Shown here piece by piece: positions 29,640 through 37,642 of a stretch of 64,000 nt of DNA; the first letter of the stretch is position 1, and every line of letters starts with the position of its first letter. This DNA is from Metallosphaera hakonensis JCM 8857 = DSM 7519 (GTDB lineage: Archaea; Thermoproteota; Thermoprotei_A; Sulfolobales; Sulfolobaceae). The position numbers were made by a program, and so were the translations under genes. Under the pieces are notes generated by a model. That model ran no database searches. It was given only the letters and a program-made list of their open reading frames with translations, and was not told the origin of the DNA. The stretch spans positions 496,001 through 560,000 of the forward strand of contig NZ_CP029287.2 in the NCBI RefSeq assembly GCF_003201675.2. The letters run 5' to 3'.

Positions 29640-30410
29640 TCAAGAAATCTTTCCAACCCTAGCACCTCCACCCTCTACCTTAAATCTGCAGGACTCTACG
29701 GCTCTGGAGATCACCCTAAGGTTGAACGCGAGAGCCAAAGCGGATAAGACAGGAAGGCCGTAATACACGAAGAGGAAGTAGGAGGACGAAGATAGAACCA
29801 ACAGAATGGAGGAAGACAAGGCTGGGACAGAGAGTGCCACACTGTACAGTATTATGGTGGGTAGCGCTAGACAGCATGAGGCTCCTGAGATCACTCCTAT
29901 GGTTGGTAAAGCAATCAAGGTTTTTCCCAGTCCAGAGGTGTGCCTTAATCCATTGAGTTCAAGAATAGAGTTGACGTTCAGACCCATTAGGTTTCCAAGA
30001 AGTACCCCCATGAAAACCGAATACGGAACAATATCTGCCTCATAACTTCCCATAATCAACCACACCGCCGGAGATTGGGAAACCCAGTACGGGAAAAAGG
30101 CAGGAGGAGGTGGGACCTCAAATCCATATCCGAAATGAACTTGTCCAATGGTGTTTAAGTACCTAACTCCTCCAGGCTCAAGTAAGCCTAGGACCAGAGA
30201 GTAAAGTATGGAATGGTATAAGAAATATGACCCGAAGGCGATCCAGTAATATTTACCTTGACTAAAACCTGGGAAAACCAGAAGAGCCAGGCCGAACCAA
30301 AAGGAAATAGAGGAAAGTAAAGAGAAAGCCAGGTTAAGATGAAGGAACGATATGGATAGGAAAACCGGGAATGAGATCAGGATTAGAGATACGCCCGCAT
30401 ACTTCGCCAT
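29640..30410 (-). CDS. Polytopic membrane protein of unknown function
   Basis: The 256-aa protein has about seven hydrophobic segments (about residues 5-25, 28-48, 54-78, 115-140, 165-190, 192-215 and 216-235) and a basic C-terminal tail. A Cys pair lies in GVISGASCCLALP at the start of the fifth segment, a place where metal or thiol-active membrane proteins often carry one. PPPPAFFPYW marks an external loop. I do not recognise the family. It is divergent from the sulfocyanin gene, separated by about 450 bp. Confidence 0.7.
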   Translation of the reverse strand: MAKYAGVSLILISFPVFLSISFLHLNLAFSLLSSISFWFGLALLVFPGFSQGKYYWIAFGSYFLYHSILYSLVLGLLEPGGVRYLNTIGQVHFGYGFEVPPPPAFFPYWVSQSPAVWLIMGSYEADIVPYSVFMGVLLGNLMGLNVNSILELNGLRHTSGLGKTLIALPTIGVISGASCCLALPTIILYSVALSVPALSSSILLVLSSSSYFLFVYYGLPVLSALALAFNLRVISRAVESCRFKVEGGGARVGKIS

Positions 30411-30867
30411 CTCTACTCCCTCCGCACACTAATGGTATAGGGGACCAGTACCCTGAGGTTGGTTCTTTCAATCATTGATTGATGAGCATATCTCTGACCT
30501 CCCTGTATCCCAGGGAAATTATTCAAGTCTCTAAAATAAGCCCTCCCCATGGCGTCATCTACGAGAATAGGAAGGGAGATTTCAAGCATCTAGAAACGTT
30601 TCGTATTATCACTTTTAAACGTTGTGGGTTTTCAGTCTTGTTCATCCTGCCTTCCGTTAACCTTGATGTGGAGGCCACGGTGTTTCCGGCAGGTTCTTGG
30701 GGAGAGAGATCAGAGGTGTTTGGGGGAATACATTTTGGAAGTACGTACATCGAACAAGGTCAGATGCCATCACTGAGTCACAGATTCCTCTTTTCATGGG
30801 CAAAACGGAGGGAATATCAGGGGAATTTGGGTAAAAGTTTATAGTTTCATACGTGTGCCTGGACTTC
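30411..30867. promoter_or_regulatory. Divergent intergenic region with the sulfocyanin promoter
   Basis: AAGTTTATAG (30835-30844) is centred about 28 nt before the GTG at 30868 and is the likely TATA box of the sulfocyanin gene. A 121-codon open frame (30479-30844) lies here but lacks family features and ends on the promoter, so I do not call it a gene. Confidence 0.5.
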
Positions 30868-31554
30868 GTGAAAAACTCACAAATAGCTTTAATTGTAATT
30901 CTTGTTATTATAATTGCCATAGGAGCGACGATACTTCTAACCAGACATGGATCTACTCCGGCCCACGAGGCTAACGTAACGACCAACACTACGATCGTAA
31001 AAGTAACTAATACGACTGAGACCACGAGTAATACTACCAAGACTAGCTCCACAAACGTAAGTAATTCCACAAATAAAACTAATGTCACGGAGCAAAATGG
31101 CAATATAACGAAACTACCTCCCGGTGCAGTGAGATTAAACTATAACCAGGAGAACCACACGGCTTTCGTTTACCTTTACGCCTCTCCTACTGCCTCAAAC
31201 CCCCTAAATTACAACGGGACTACTGATGGGCAGTTAAAGATATATGTCCCAGAGAATTGGAGCATATACTTTACCTTCTATAACCCGGAACCCATAGGAC
31301 ATGCCCTAGCGGTAGTCCAAAACAACACGCCTATCCCGAACCAACTACAGTTGTCTCAGGACGGGAAAATAATCTTTGAAATCGGATATAATGGGGGAAA
31401 TGGAATATCGGGGGGACTCTCGGTTTCAGGTCTTCTCCCTTCTCTGCCTCCAGGTCTGTACTGGATAGCTTGTCCCATCTCGGGTCACGCTGAGAGCGGA
31501 ATGTGGGTCGATCTGATTTCCACAAACGTCAGCGTCCCTTACGAAATGGTCTAA
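30868..31554 (+). CDS. soxE: Sulfocyanin, membrane-anchored blue copper protein
   Basis: This is a type 1 copper electron carrier on the outer face of the membrane. From the GTG at 30868 (228 aa; an earlier GTG at 30853 would fall on or before the expected transcript start) there is one N-terminal membrane anchor (ALIVILVIIIAIGATILL). A long Thr/Asn/Ser linker rich in N-x-T/S sites follows, then a cupredoxin domain. The copper-site residues are typical of sulfocyanin: the His in PEPIGHALAVVQN, then the Cys-His cluster in YWIACPISGHAESGMW. In Sulfolobales such proteins pass electrons to terminal oxidases during iron and sulfur oxidation. No oxidase genes are adjacent here. Confidence 0.88.
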   Translation: MKNSQIALIVILVIIIAIGATILLTRHGSTPAHEANVTTNTTIVKVTNTTETTSNTTKTSSTNVSNSTNKTNVTEQNGNITKLPPGAVRLNYNQENHTAFVYLYASPTASNPLNYNGTTDGQLKIYVPENWSIYFTFYNPEPIGHALAVVQNNTPIPNQLQLSQDGKIIFEIGYNGGNGISGGLSVSGLLPSLPPGLYWIACPISGHAESGMWVDLISTNVSVPYEMV

Positions 31555-31643
31555 TGAGTTTTTAGTTCCTAGGCAAAAATGAGGACTTAACCCGTTATCA
31601 ATTCTCTAAACGAGGGAGAAACTAAAAAGATTTCTACCTTAGA

Positions 31644-32027
31644 TTAAATGAAAGAGAGCTGGGAGAGCATAGACCTCATAAGGTTAATAAGTCTACTAAT
31701 TAATCCCTCAACTATCCTCTTGTAGAGGAACACAATGAAATACCTTACCTTCAAAATCAATGAGATTCTCCTTGCTACTTTCTCCTGTTCCATGAGGTTC
31801 TCCATTAACCAAGTCGAACTTACTGAACTCTTCAAGTTCTTGACAAAGTCCAGGAAGTCCTTAACTATAATCATTAATTCCTTCGCCTTTTTCCTGCGCA
31901 AGGAAACCTCATACTCTTGATATTTCCTCTTCAAGAGATTTGCGTCGAGAATATCGCTGAAGGAGATCGGGTTATGAGGTAATCTAGAATCAATCATGCT
32001 AATAATATTATTAATCAGTAATATCAT
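31644..32027 (-). CDS. Small basic helical protein, function unknown
   Basis: A 127-aa ORF with alternating basic and hydrophobic helices (KRKYQEYEVSLRRKKAKELM, then a likely membrane-associating IVEGLISRLINLMRSMLSQL). The annotated ATG at 32027 and a second at 31997 are both possible; the AT-rich stretch between them could itself be the promoter. No family is recognised. Composition is plausible for coding DNA, but support is modest. Confidence 0.45.
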   Translation of the reverse strand: MILLINNIISMIDSRLPHNPISFSDILDANLLKRKYQEYEVSLRRKKAKELMIIVKDFLDFVKNLKSSVSSTWLMENLMEQEKVARRISLILKVRYFIVFLYKRIVEGLISRLINLMRSMLSQLSFI

Positions 32028-32154
32028 TTAAGAGGAATATCGTAATACTAGGATTATCTGATGATGAATCAAGACTTGATAACCTCACGTTATCTTCATT
32101 GGGGTTCAAAGGGGGCGGAACACCTCATCCGCAACGTTGAGTAAGGATAGCCTC

Positions 32155-32440
32155 CTTCGTGTAGGTTTAAATATCGGTTCGCATTCTATAAATTGATCAT
32201 AGTCGTCGGCAAAGTAAGCTTCACGGAGACGCCTTAGTTAAAGTGGGGTTTATGTGATACACATCTACTCCAATCAGCAGTCCTCAGGATGTCAAGTTCG
32301 CTTCGGGGTCGGTGCGACTCTCAAATGTGGAGTTCCATCCTCTGCGTTTAGCAAGGTGGCGCTGAGAAGCAGGAAATCTCTGCCGTGAGGTGGGAAGCTT
32401 AATCTGCTAGGTCGGGGTAGAGTTCACTTTTGGGAATCAA
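32155..32440 (+). other. Candidate decayed IS200/IS605-type element right end (omega-RNA-like)
   Basis: Structured, GC-richer sequence follows an AT-rich region. It includes CTCTGCCGTGAGGTGGGAAG (about 32373-32392) and ends GGTCGGGGTAGAGTTCAC (about 32412-32429). The 'CCGTGAGG...GGGAAGC' followed by 'GGGTAGTTCAC'-like end is what I recall from right ends of archaeal TnpB-only elements. No intact tnpB frame is present. The rest of 32028-32590 holds no gene. Confidence 0.4.
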
Positions 32441-32590
32441 TCCCGAATCAAGTATCAGTTTACTGTATATTAATTTATTCTATAATAAAATCGAAAGAAC
32501 TCTCCAGCTATAAGGTCCTGTTAAAGGAATTAGGTTTACACATATTAAAAATGGATAGCCGCTACTCAATTAGCTGAGGACCAAAGATAG

Positions 32591-33079
32591 ATGAGATTTG
32601 AGGATAAGTTACTGAGATGGAGGAAGTTCGCCGAAATTTGCTCTAAGTTTAGCTCTGAGACTTTCTATGATTATCCCCTCCTAAGTGCGCTCCAAACTAG
32701 TGAAATAGAGACTGAACTTGAAGAAATAGTTAGCCAATTCTTCGTGGAAAATCTTGAGATGAGTGGCCAGCCATATAAGGGTAAAAAAGGGACGTTTTAC
32801 TTTAATGATGAGAGGAACATCGAGGGTTATGAGAATGACGATATGAGATTTCAGATAATTTATAGGGATAGAAAGGAGTACCTCGAAGAAAAGGAGGAAA
32901 TAATTAGAGGTCTGCAGAGCGACCCCGAGGAAACTGAAGAAGCTGAGATTTATGCATTCATTACCTCCGTGATGGAGTTCACCCTTTCCTCTTTCTTAAG
33001 GATAAGGAGCAAAAGTGGGGAACCGGACTGCCTGAATCGGAAAAGATGTTTTCTATCCCTAAAGTTCTCTAAGTTTTAG
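32591..33079 (+). CDS. Hypothetical acidic protein, 162 aa
   Basis: The ATG-initiated frame codes for an acidic, mainly helical soluble protein rich in Glu (EIETELEEIVSQFFVENLEM and SDPEETEEAEIY). The last ~20 residues turn basic (LNRKRCFLSLKFSKF), which may signal a frameshift or decay at the end. No domain is recognised. It follows the possible IS605 relic and precedes one copy of a ~160-bp repeat, so it sits in accessory DNA. Confidence 0.45.
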   Translation: MRFEDKLLRWRKFAEICSKFSSETFYDYPLLSALQTSEIETELEEIVSQFFVENLEMSGQPYKGKKGTFYFNDERNIEGYENDDMRFQIIYRDRKEYLEEKEEIIRGLQSDPEETEEAEIYAFITSVMEFTLSSFLRIRSKSGEPDCLNRKRCFLSLKFSKF

Positions 33080-33236
33080 GGCGATTTGAGTTTCAATTTG
33101 CAACTATGGTTAAGATATCTCAAATGATAAGGACTGAAAAGCGTGAATCCATGTCCTAAGTATGAGAAGTGTTTAATTAAATTCATTCTATATTCTTTAA
33201 ATAAACTGAATTCACAATGAGGACATCAATAGACCG
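33078..33236 (+). repeat. Dispersed ~160-bp repeat, copy 1
   Basis: It begins GGGCGATTTGAGTTTCAATT and contains AAGCGTGAATCC, TTAATTAAATTCATT and AAATAAACTGAATTC. The same words in the same order and spacing occur at 34674-34841. Together the copies flank the SPFH gene pair as direct repeats. No coding potential is evident. Confidence 0.65.
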
Positions 33237-33272
33237 GTTTTGGATCGATGGAATAATTTACGTTTAGAGGCT

Positions 33273-33695
33273 TTACAAACTAGAGGCTACTCCTCCGATT
33301 ACACCGTTTATAATATTGAAAGCTATTACTAATCCGACGTAGGTCTGTATATATCCGACGGTAATTGCATAGGGTAAGAGAGAGAGAACTAGATATCCTA
33401 CTCCCGTATAGAGAGCCAACCTCCTGACTCCCTTCAACTCAGAAGAGATAAGGTTTCCCCTAATTGGTAGAACGAATAGAAGTAAAATCGCGAGGATGAG
33501 AAGCTGAATTACTCCCTCAACGGGAGATACCAATAGGGACCTTATGGGAGCAATGGAGAACTGGAATGGCGGATAGAAGCCCTTGACTATTAGCGAGGAA
33601 AGTGCCATCACTATGGTGAGTATGAAAGAATACCCTATCCCAGCTCCTACAGCCCAGCTAAGAGCTCTTGGATTGATCCTGCTCGTTACTCTCAC
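33273..33695 (-). CDS. Small four-helix membrane protein, probable partner of the SPFH protein
   Basis: The 140-aa protein has four hydrophobic segments (about residues 14-36, 50-70, 85-105 and 112-135) and no soluble domain. Its start overlaps the end of the SPFH gene by 38 nt on the same strand, so the two are almost certainly co-transcribed and coupled. I do not recognise the family. The context suggests a membrane anchor or partner of the SPFH scaffold protein (inference). Confidence 0.7.
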   Translation of the reverse strand: MRVTSRINPRALSWAVGAGIGYSFILTIVMALSSLIVKGFYPPFQFSIAPIRSLLVSPVEGVIQLLILAILLLFVLPIRGNLISSELKGVRRLALYTGVGYLVLSLLPYAITVGYIQTYVGLVIAFNIINGVIGGVASSL

Positions 33696-34551
33696 CCTCC
33701 TTTCCTTGCCCCATGGAGAATTGCAGTAGTCTTTGCGGTAAGTTCACTAACGTTGCCAGGTTGGGATAATAGGGCATTCCTATGGCCATGTTCACACTGG
33801 CTGGGTTGCCCTGCTCTGTCAACACCCTCGCCAGGCCCATTCTCACTGCCTTCTCCACATCAAGTCCTAGGTCTCTCAACTGAATAATTCTCCTAAGTTC
33901 GGGATCCTCGGGAATTAACCTAGTTACCCTAACCGAAATCAATTCAACACCCAGTTCAGCAAGGAATTGCTTTAGGGCCGCAGTGACAGCTGTTGAGATG
34001 TCGCCGAACTTCTTGTACACGTCCACTAACTTCACCTGATTGAGGATGGAACTGACCTCTTGATCAATTATTGGAGCTAGATAAGCTGCTAGGTCTCCAT
34101 CCTTGAAAAATGCCCCAGAAAATTGAATATTGACCACGAGTTTGGCTGCATCGGTTACCCTATAGTAGACAGCAACCTCATAGTCCAACGGAACTAGATC
34201 GTCTGTTTGACTCTTTCCTGTGATCCTAACCTCGTGCCTGGTCATTGACGTGAAAAGGGCTATCGTGTCGAAAGGTAATTGATTATACCTGAATCTAGCC
34301 ATGAATGAAGATAGGGGGTTTTGAGGGGACTGAATGTTATGAGTTCCAGGAGGAAGAACCGCCTGTACCTGTCCCTGAATTATTACTACGCAGTTCTCAG
34401 TTGGTTGAACAATGAAAATCGATTTCGAAGTCACTTGTTCTCTGGGATATCTAAACAGGAGAACGTCCGGTGCCATAAATGAAGTTCCATCATCCCTTTC
34501 TGTGCTAATCACTTGACCCCTAAATTGTAGAGACATATGATTCTTTGACAT
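33658..34551 (-). CDS. SPFH/band 7 domain protein
   Basis: The 297-aa protein carries an SPFH (stomatin/prohibitin/flotillin-like) domain: beta-rich residues 40-130 (SIFIVQPTENCVVIIQGQVQ, DYEVAVYYRVTDAAKLV), then the helical part (LAELGVELISVRVTRLIPED). The C-terminal tail is Gln/Ser rich. There is no strong N-terminal transmembrane segment, which resembles the virion-core/YdjI-like subgroup of SPFH proteins rather than stomatins. Such proteins assemble into rings or scaffolds at membranes. It forms an overlapping pair with a small membrane protein gene. The exact role is unknown. Confidence 0.8.
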   Translation of the reverse strand: MSKNHMSLQFRGQVISTERDDGTSFMAPDVLLFRYPREQVTSKSIFIVQPTENCVVIIQGQVQAVLPPGTHNIQSPQNPLSSFMARFRYNQLPFDTIALFTSMTRHEVRITGKSQTDDLVPLDYEVAVYYRVTDAAKLVVNIQFSGAFFKDGDLAAYLAPIIDQEVSSILNQVKLVDVYKKFGDISTAVTAALKQFLAELGVELISVRVTRLIPEDPELRRIIQLRDLGLDVEKAVRMGLARVLTEQGNPASVNMAIGMPYYPNLATLVNLPQRLLQFSMGQGKEGESNEQDQSKSS

Positions 34552-35045
34552 AGCCTTTTTTAAATCTTTTCATATTATTTCTCCCGATTAATAGAAGTTC
34601 GGCTGTTCAATACTCCCTATACTAGGAGTATCAAGCTCAAATATTGAGAAACTTAACTGAAATTGGGCCGTTACGGGCGATTCAGGTTTCAATTACCAAT
34701 TGTAATTATGGCATAAGTAGATCAAATAAAGGAAATTGTTAAGCGTGAGTCCTTACCCAGTCCACACGGGAGGATTCAATTAAATTCGTTTTATTTCGAT
34801 AAATAAACTGAATCCCCAAAGGAGACGTAAATCGCCCGGCCATTACAGATCTATGAACTCCTTGGAGGTCTCTGTGTAGATTTGGTAAAAGCGTCATCTC
34901 CAGGTAAAATACGCTACCGTAACTGGTCCCAAGATTGGAGCTCAGGAACTGATCATCTCCATATTGCATAAAGATCTGGCTCTTAGGGAAATCTAGTTTT
35001 CAAATAGAGTTCCAATACAAGATCCTGAGTAGGGAAAGCCTAGGG
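34552..35045. repeat. Intergenic region with copy 2 of the ~160-bp repeat and a second repeat motif
   Basis: Copy 2 (34674-34841) matches 33078-33236 over most of its length (GGGCGATTCAGGTTTCAATT, AAGCGTGAGTCC, AAATAAACTGAATCC). Further right, CATCTCCAGGTAAAATACGC (about 34896-34915) and the following bases match a region at about 49290-49320. A 76-codon frame on the minus strand overlaps these repeats and is not called. Confidence 0.55.
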
Positions 35046-35519
35046 TCACCTGTATTCTTGAGGGAAGAACAATTCCTGTCTCTTCACCATGATCGAGTGT
35101 AGTTGATCTAGTAGAGCGTTCACGTTTTCGATCCTCCCTGAATTGACCTCCTGGTATATTTGATTAGCCAAGCTAACAAGGTTCAGATCGTTCCTTACTA
35201 TTTCATCCAATTGCTCTGTGGTGATCTTGAACCTAGCGTACACATCTGCCCCTCCACCTTGGACTGCAACCATCTCAGCGATAAGGCTCCTGATTTTTGA
35301 AGCCAAAAACTCCAACTTCTTAAGCTCCTGTGAGAAAGGAGAGGTTGAGGCTATCTGTCCCTCTAGCTCCGCGATCCTATTAATTGTGTTCTCAAGTTTC
35401 ATTTTCACTGAAGACCTAATGAGGAAATCGTCCTGTCTAATTAGATCCTTAGCCTTATACCCCCTGTAACCTGGGACCATCAACTGAAGTCTCTCCAAGG
35501 GAGTGAGTTCCTTTGTCAT
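35046..35519 (-). CDS. Coiled-coil protein, 157 aa
   Basis: Soluble, helical protein with a heptad-like central stretch (KMKLENTINRIAELEGQIAS, KKLEFLASKIRSLIAEMVAV) and a glycine hinge (QGGGAD) before a second helical half. The start ATG is at the beginning of MTKELTPLERLQLMVPGYRG. It lies upstream of the SPFH gene pair on the same strand, separated by repeat-bearing DNA. I know no function. The neighbourhood makes a membrane-scaffold role possible, but this is speculation. Confidence 0.65.
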   Translation of the reverse strand: MTKELTPLERLQLMVPGYRGYKAKDLIRQDDFLIRSSVKMKLENTINRIAELEGQIASTSPFSQELKKLEFLASKIRSLIAEMVAVQGGGADVYARFKITTEQLDEIVRNDLNLVSLANQIYQEVNSGRIENVNALLDQLHSIMVKRQELFFPQEYR

Positions 35520-35705
35520 GAATTCTAATTATCTTCAAGAGTTAAAAATTCTATTGGACCCCAAAGCATATGATAACACCCTTATATTCACCGAGTTAAC
35601 GTTATATTCGGAATTATCTATATGGGTGTGCAGAAAACTTAACATATAAAATAGATAACAATAACTAAAATCATAATCACCTGACTCATGTCTGTTGAAT
35701 TAGGT

Positions 35706-36626
35706 CTACTTTGTCTCCTTTATCCTCTCGCGCTGGGTAGTCATGGACTTGATTACTCTCGTGACTCTCTTTATTACCTCACTCCTTACAGGTTCCTCAT
35801 AAATGGACCTAGAGATCACGTCAATCCCCAAAACAAACGAGGTTTGAGTGGCCTCCAGTATCCTAACCGTGGGTGGTTCAATTAAATCGTCCATTTTACT
35901 AATTTCCTCCCTTATAATCTCAATCACAGCGTCTGGATCTAGGTCTTTGGAGATTTCATATCTAGTTCTTACCTTCCTCCTCTCATTCTTGTCATGAACG
36001 AATATCGCAGCCTGAATCATGATGCTATTGGGGATCTTCAACTCCGCTAACTCGTCAGTTTCAATAATGGTATAGAGAAGGGAGATGTCCACCACTTTCC
36101 CAGTGTAACCCGGGATTAAGTAATCGTTTGAGTAATACTTGGGTGAATAAGTTGGGAAATCGAGGCCGTATTGCCAGGTTGAGACAGTTATTCTTTGTCC
36201 CACCTTATAGGGGCGTGAGAGAAGTAGCATTATTCCGCCGAATACATTTGAAAGCACGTCTTGAGATGCCAAACCCAGGACCAAGCCCGCAAATCCACCG
36301 GCAGCAAGGGCCTCCCCGAGCCCCACTTTAAAGGCTGAAAGTACCCCAGCTAAGGCAAGGGCGTATCCTATGACCCTGATAACGAAACCCAATGAAGAAG
36401 CGTTATCTATTCCGATGGAGTTGGCCAGCCTTCTCTTCACCAAAAGCGATAGAAGATAAGTAACCGCGAGGATTCCAACTACCCAGATAGCTATTTCAAG
36501 ATACAGAATGTAATTTCCTGGGAGTACCTTCATCTCACCTAGAACATAGATCGCACTACCAATTAGAATCATTGCAATGATGGAAGAGATCGTAATTGCC
36601 AGGATCCTGCTCTCCTTGCCAGACAT
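35706..36626 (-). CDS. MscS-family mechanosensitive ion channel
   Basis: The 306-aa membrane protein has three to four N-terminal transmembrane helices (about 8-30, 40-62, 80-100) and the conserved pore-helix region GLGEALAAGGFAGLVLGLAS followed by QDVLSNVFGGIMLLLSRPYK. This is the MscS hallmark with its small-residue packing. The beta domain (YKVGQRITV, then GKVVDISLLYTIIE) and the C-terminal alpha/beta domain follow. It releases solutes upon membrane tension. A 61-residue insert-like loop between RITV and GKVVDI (TWQYGLDFPTYSPKYYSNDY) is longer than in the standard beta domain. It precedes no obvious operon partner. Confidence 0.9.
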   Translation of the reverse strand: MSGKESRILAITISSIIAMILIGSAIYVLGEMKVLPGNYILYLEIAIWVVGILAVTYLLSLLVKRRLANSIGIDNASSLGFVIRVIGYALALAGVLSAFKVGLGEALAAGGFAGLVLGLASQDVLSNVFGGIMLLLSRPYKVGQRITVSTWQYGLDFPTYSPKYYSNDYLIPGYTGKVVDISLLYTIIETDELAELKIPNSIMIQAAIFVHDKNERRKVRTRYEISKDLDPDAVIEIIREEISKMDDLIEPPTVRILEATQTSFVLGIDVISRSIYEEPVRSEVIKRVTRVIKSMTTQRERIKETK

Positions 36627-36650
36627 AAAGAAGGTAATGAGCCTGAATCC

Positions 36651-37064
36651 TTAAAAACCTTTTTGGAGTTCCAAGGTCAACAGGGCTGAATTCTTTATCA
36701 AGGTCACGGTATTTAAGGCCTCGTTTTTGGTTAGACCCTCTGAGAAAAGTATCCTGGCGATTTGAATGCTCCTAGGTGACTTCTCGTCAGGGGAGAAGAA
36801 GAACTCCACGTTCAGTTTGAGTAACTCTTTCTTAATTGCGGAAATGACGGTAGGGTTTGATTTGAGCTTCTCCTGATCAAGATCCAATATCACGGCAACT
36901 ATGTAATAGGTTGTGTCAGGGGAGGTTCGTATTATTGAGACCGGGAGTCCTCCCGTGGGAGGGGAAACCGTGAAGTGAAAATATATCCCACCGCTGGTAA
37001 CCTTCTCCAGTTTCATTCCTAATTCCTTAAACCATGAGTATATTTCTGTATCAGTGACCATCAT
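36651..37064 (-). CDS. Conserved archaeal protein, possibly DUF2299-like
   Basis: About 137 aa, soluble alpha/beta (YFHFTVSPPTGGLPVSIIRT, TYYIVAVILDLDQEKLKSNP). The ATG at 37064 overlaps the stop of the upstream gene (ATGA) and follows GAGGTG with a short spacer, so it is preferred to the GTG at 37070. It is the last gene of the molybdoenzyme-linked string on this strand. The pattern recalls DUF2299 (a type III chaperone-like fold), but I am not certain. No catalytic residues stand out. Confidence 0.6.
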   Translation of the reverse strand: MMVTDTEIYSWFKELGMKLEKVTSGGIYFHFTVSPPTGGLPVSIIRTSPDTTYYIVAVILDLDQEKLKSNPTVISAIKKELLKLNVEFFFSPDEKSPRSIQIARILFSEGLTKNEALNTVTLIKNSALLTLELQKGF

Positions 37065-37642
37065 GAACACCTCAGGGCCGAATCACCCATTGTAGAGTCA
37101 ACCCTCTGTTGAACCAGACTTTCAGATAGCGCAATTAGGTTAGGTTTGAAGTTAATGCTTAGGTCTTTGGGCAAATTTATCATTTCACGTAGAACGGTCA
37201 CCTTCAAACCATGCAACTTTGCATGTATAGCCAGGTTTATCCGCGTAGTTGTGAAGTTCATTATGCCTGGAAGACTATTGGCCCTTCTTGCGGAGTAGGT
37301 GAAGAACTCCCTTGAGGGCATGAAACTCTTAGCGTCGTCTGGACTTATCACGTCTTGAACGAAAACGTCGAGGTTATACCTCATTAACAGGGATTTAACT
37401 TCAAGCTTCGGCAGATTGGTCACTAAGTAGATCCTGGCCCTATAGTTAAGTTCCTCGAGATAGAGGGCGTCGTCGTAGGGCTTCACTTCGCTTAAGTTAA
37501 GGTCTCCCACCAATGATCTCAAGAGATCCCCTGCGGGATAGTATTTGGAGCCGAGAGCCGTGGTCACATCATTGTAAACGTCTATCCCCTTTACCCCAGA
37601 GAAGTTGAAAATCGAATCGACGTCAATAAGGAAGGGTATCAT
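37061..37642 (-). CDS. HAD-like accessory protein, possibly degenerate
   Basis: The 193-aa protein begins FLIDVDSIF, a match to the first HAD motif with DxD-like acidic residues. IYLVTNLPKLE follows as the motif II Ser/Thr-like strand, and a region around DVISPDDAKSFMPSREFFTY resembles the later lysine and acidic motifs of HAD hydrolases. Motifs are weaker than in active phosphatases. It overlaps both neighbours (4 nt each), so it belongs to the molybdoenzyme accessory operon. A role in cofactor or enzyme maturation is inference only. Confidence 0.55.
   Translation of the reverse strand: MIPFLIDVDSIFNFSGVKGIDVYNDVTTALGSKYYPAGDLLRSLVGDLNLSEVKPYDDALYLEELNYRARIYLVTNLPKLEVKSLLMRYNLDVFVQDVISPDDAKSFMPSREFFTYSARRANSLPGIMNFTTTRINLAIHAKLHGLKVTVLREMINLPKDLSINFKPNLIALSESLVQQRVDSTMGDSALRCS

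Noticed and set aside
30479-30844. 121-codon open frame upstream of the sulfocyanin gene
   Set aside because: It has no recognisable domain or hydrophobic pattern and ends on the sulfocyanin TATA box, so it is probably chance.
34739-34969. 76-codon frame on the minus strand
   Set aside because: It lies on a dispersed repeat and lacks family features.
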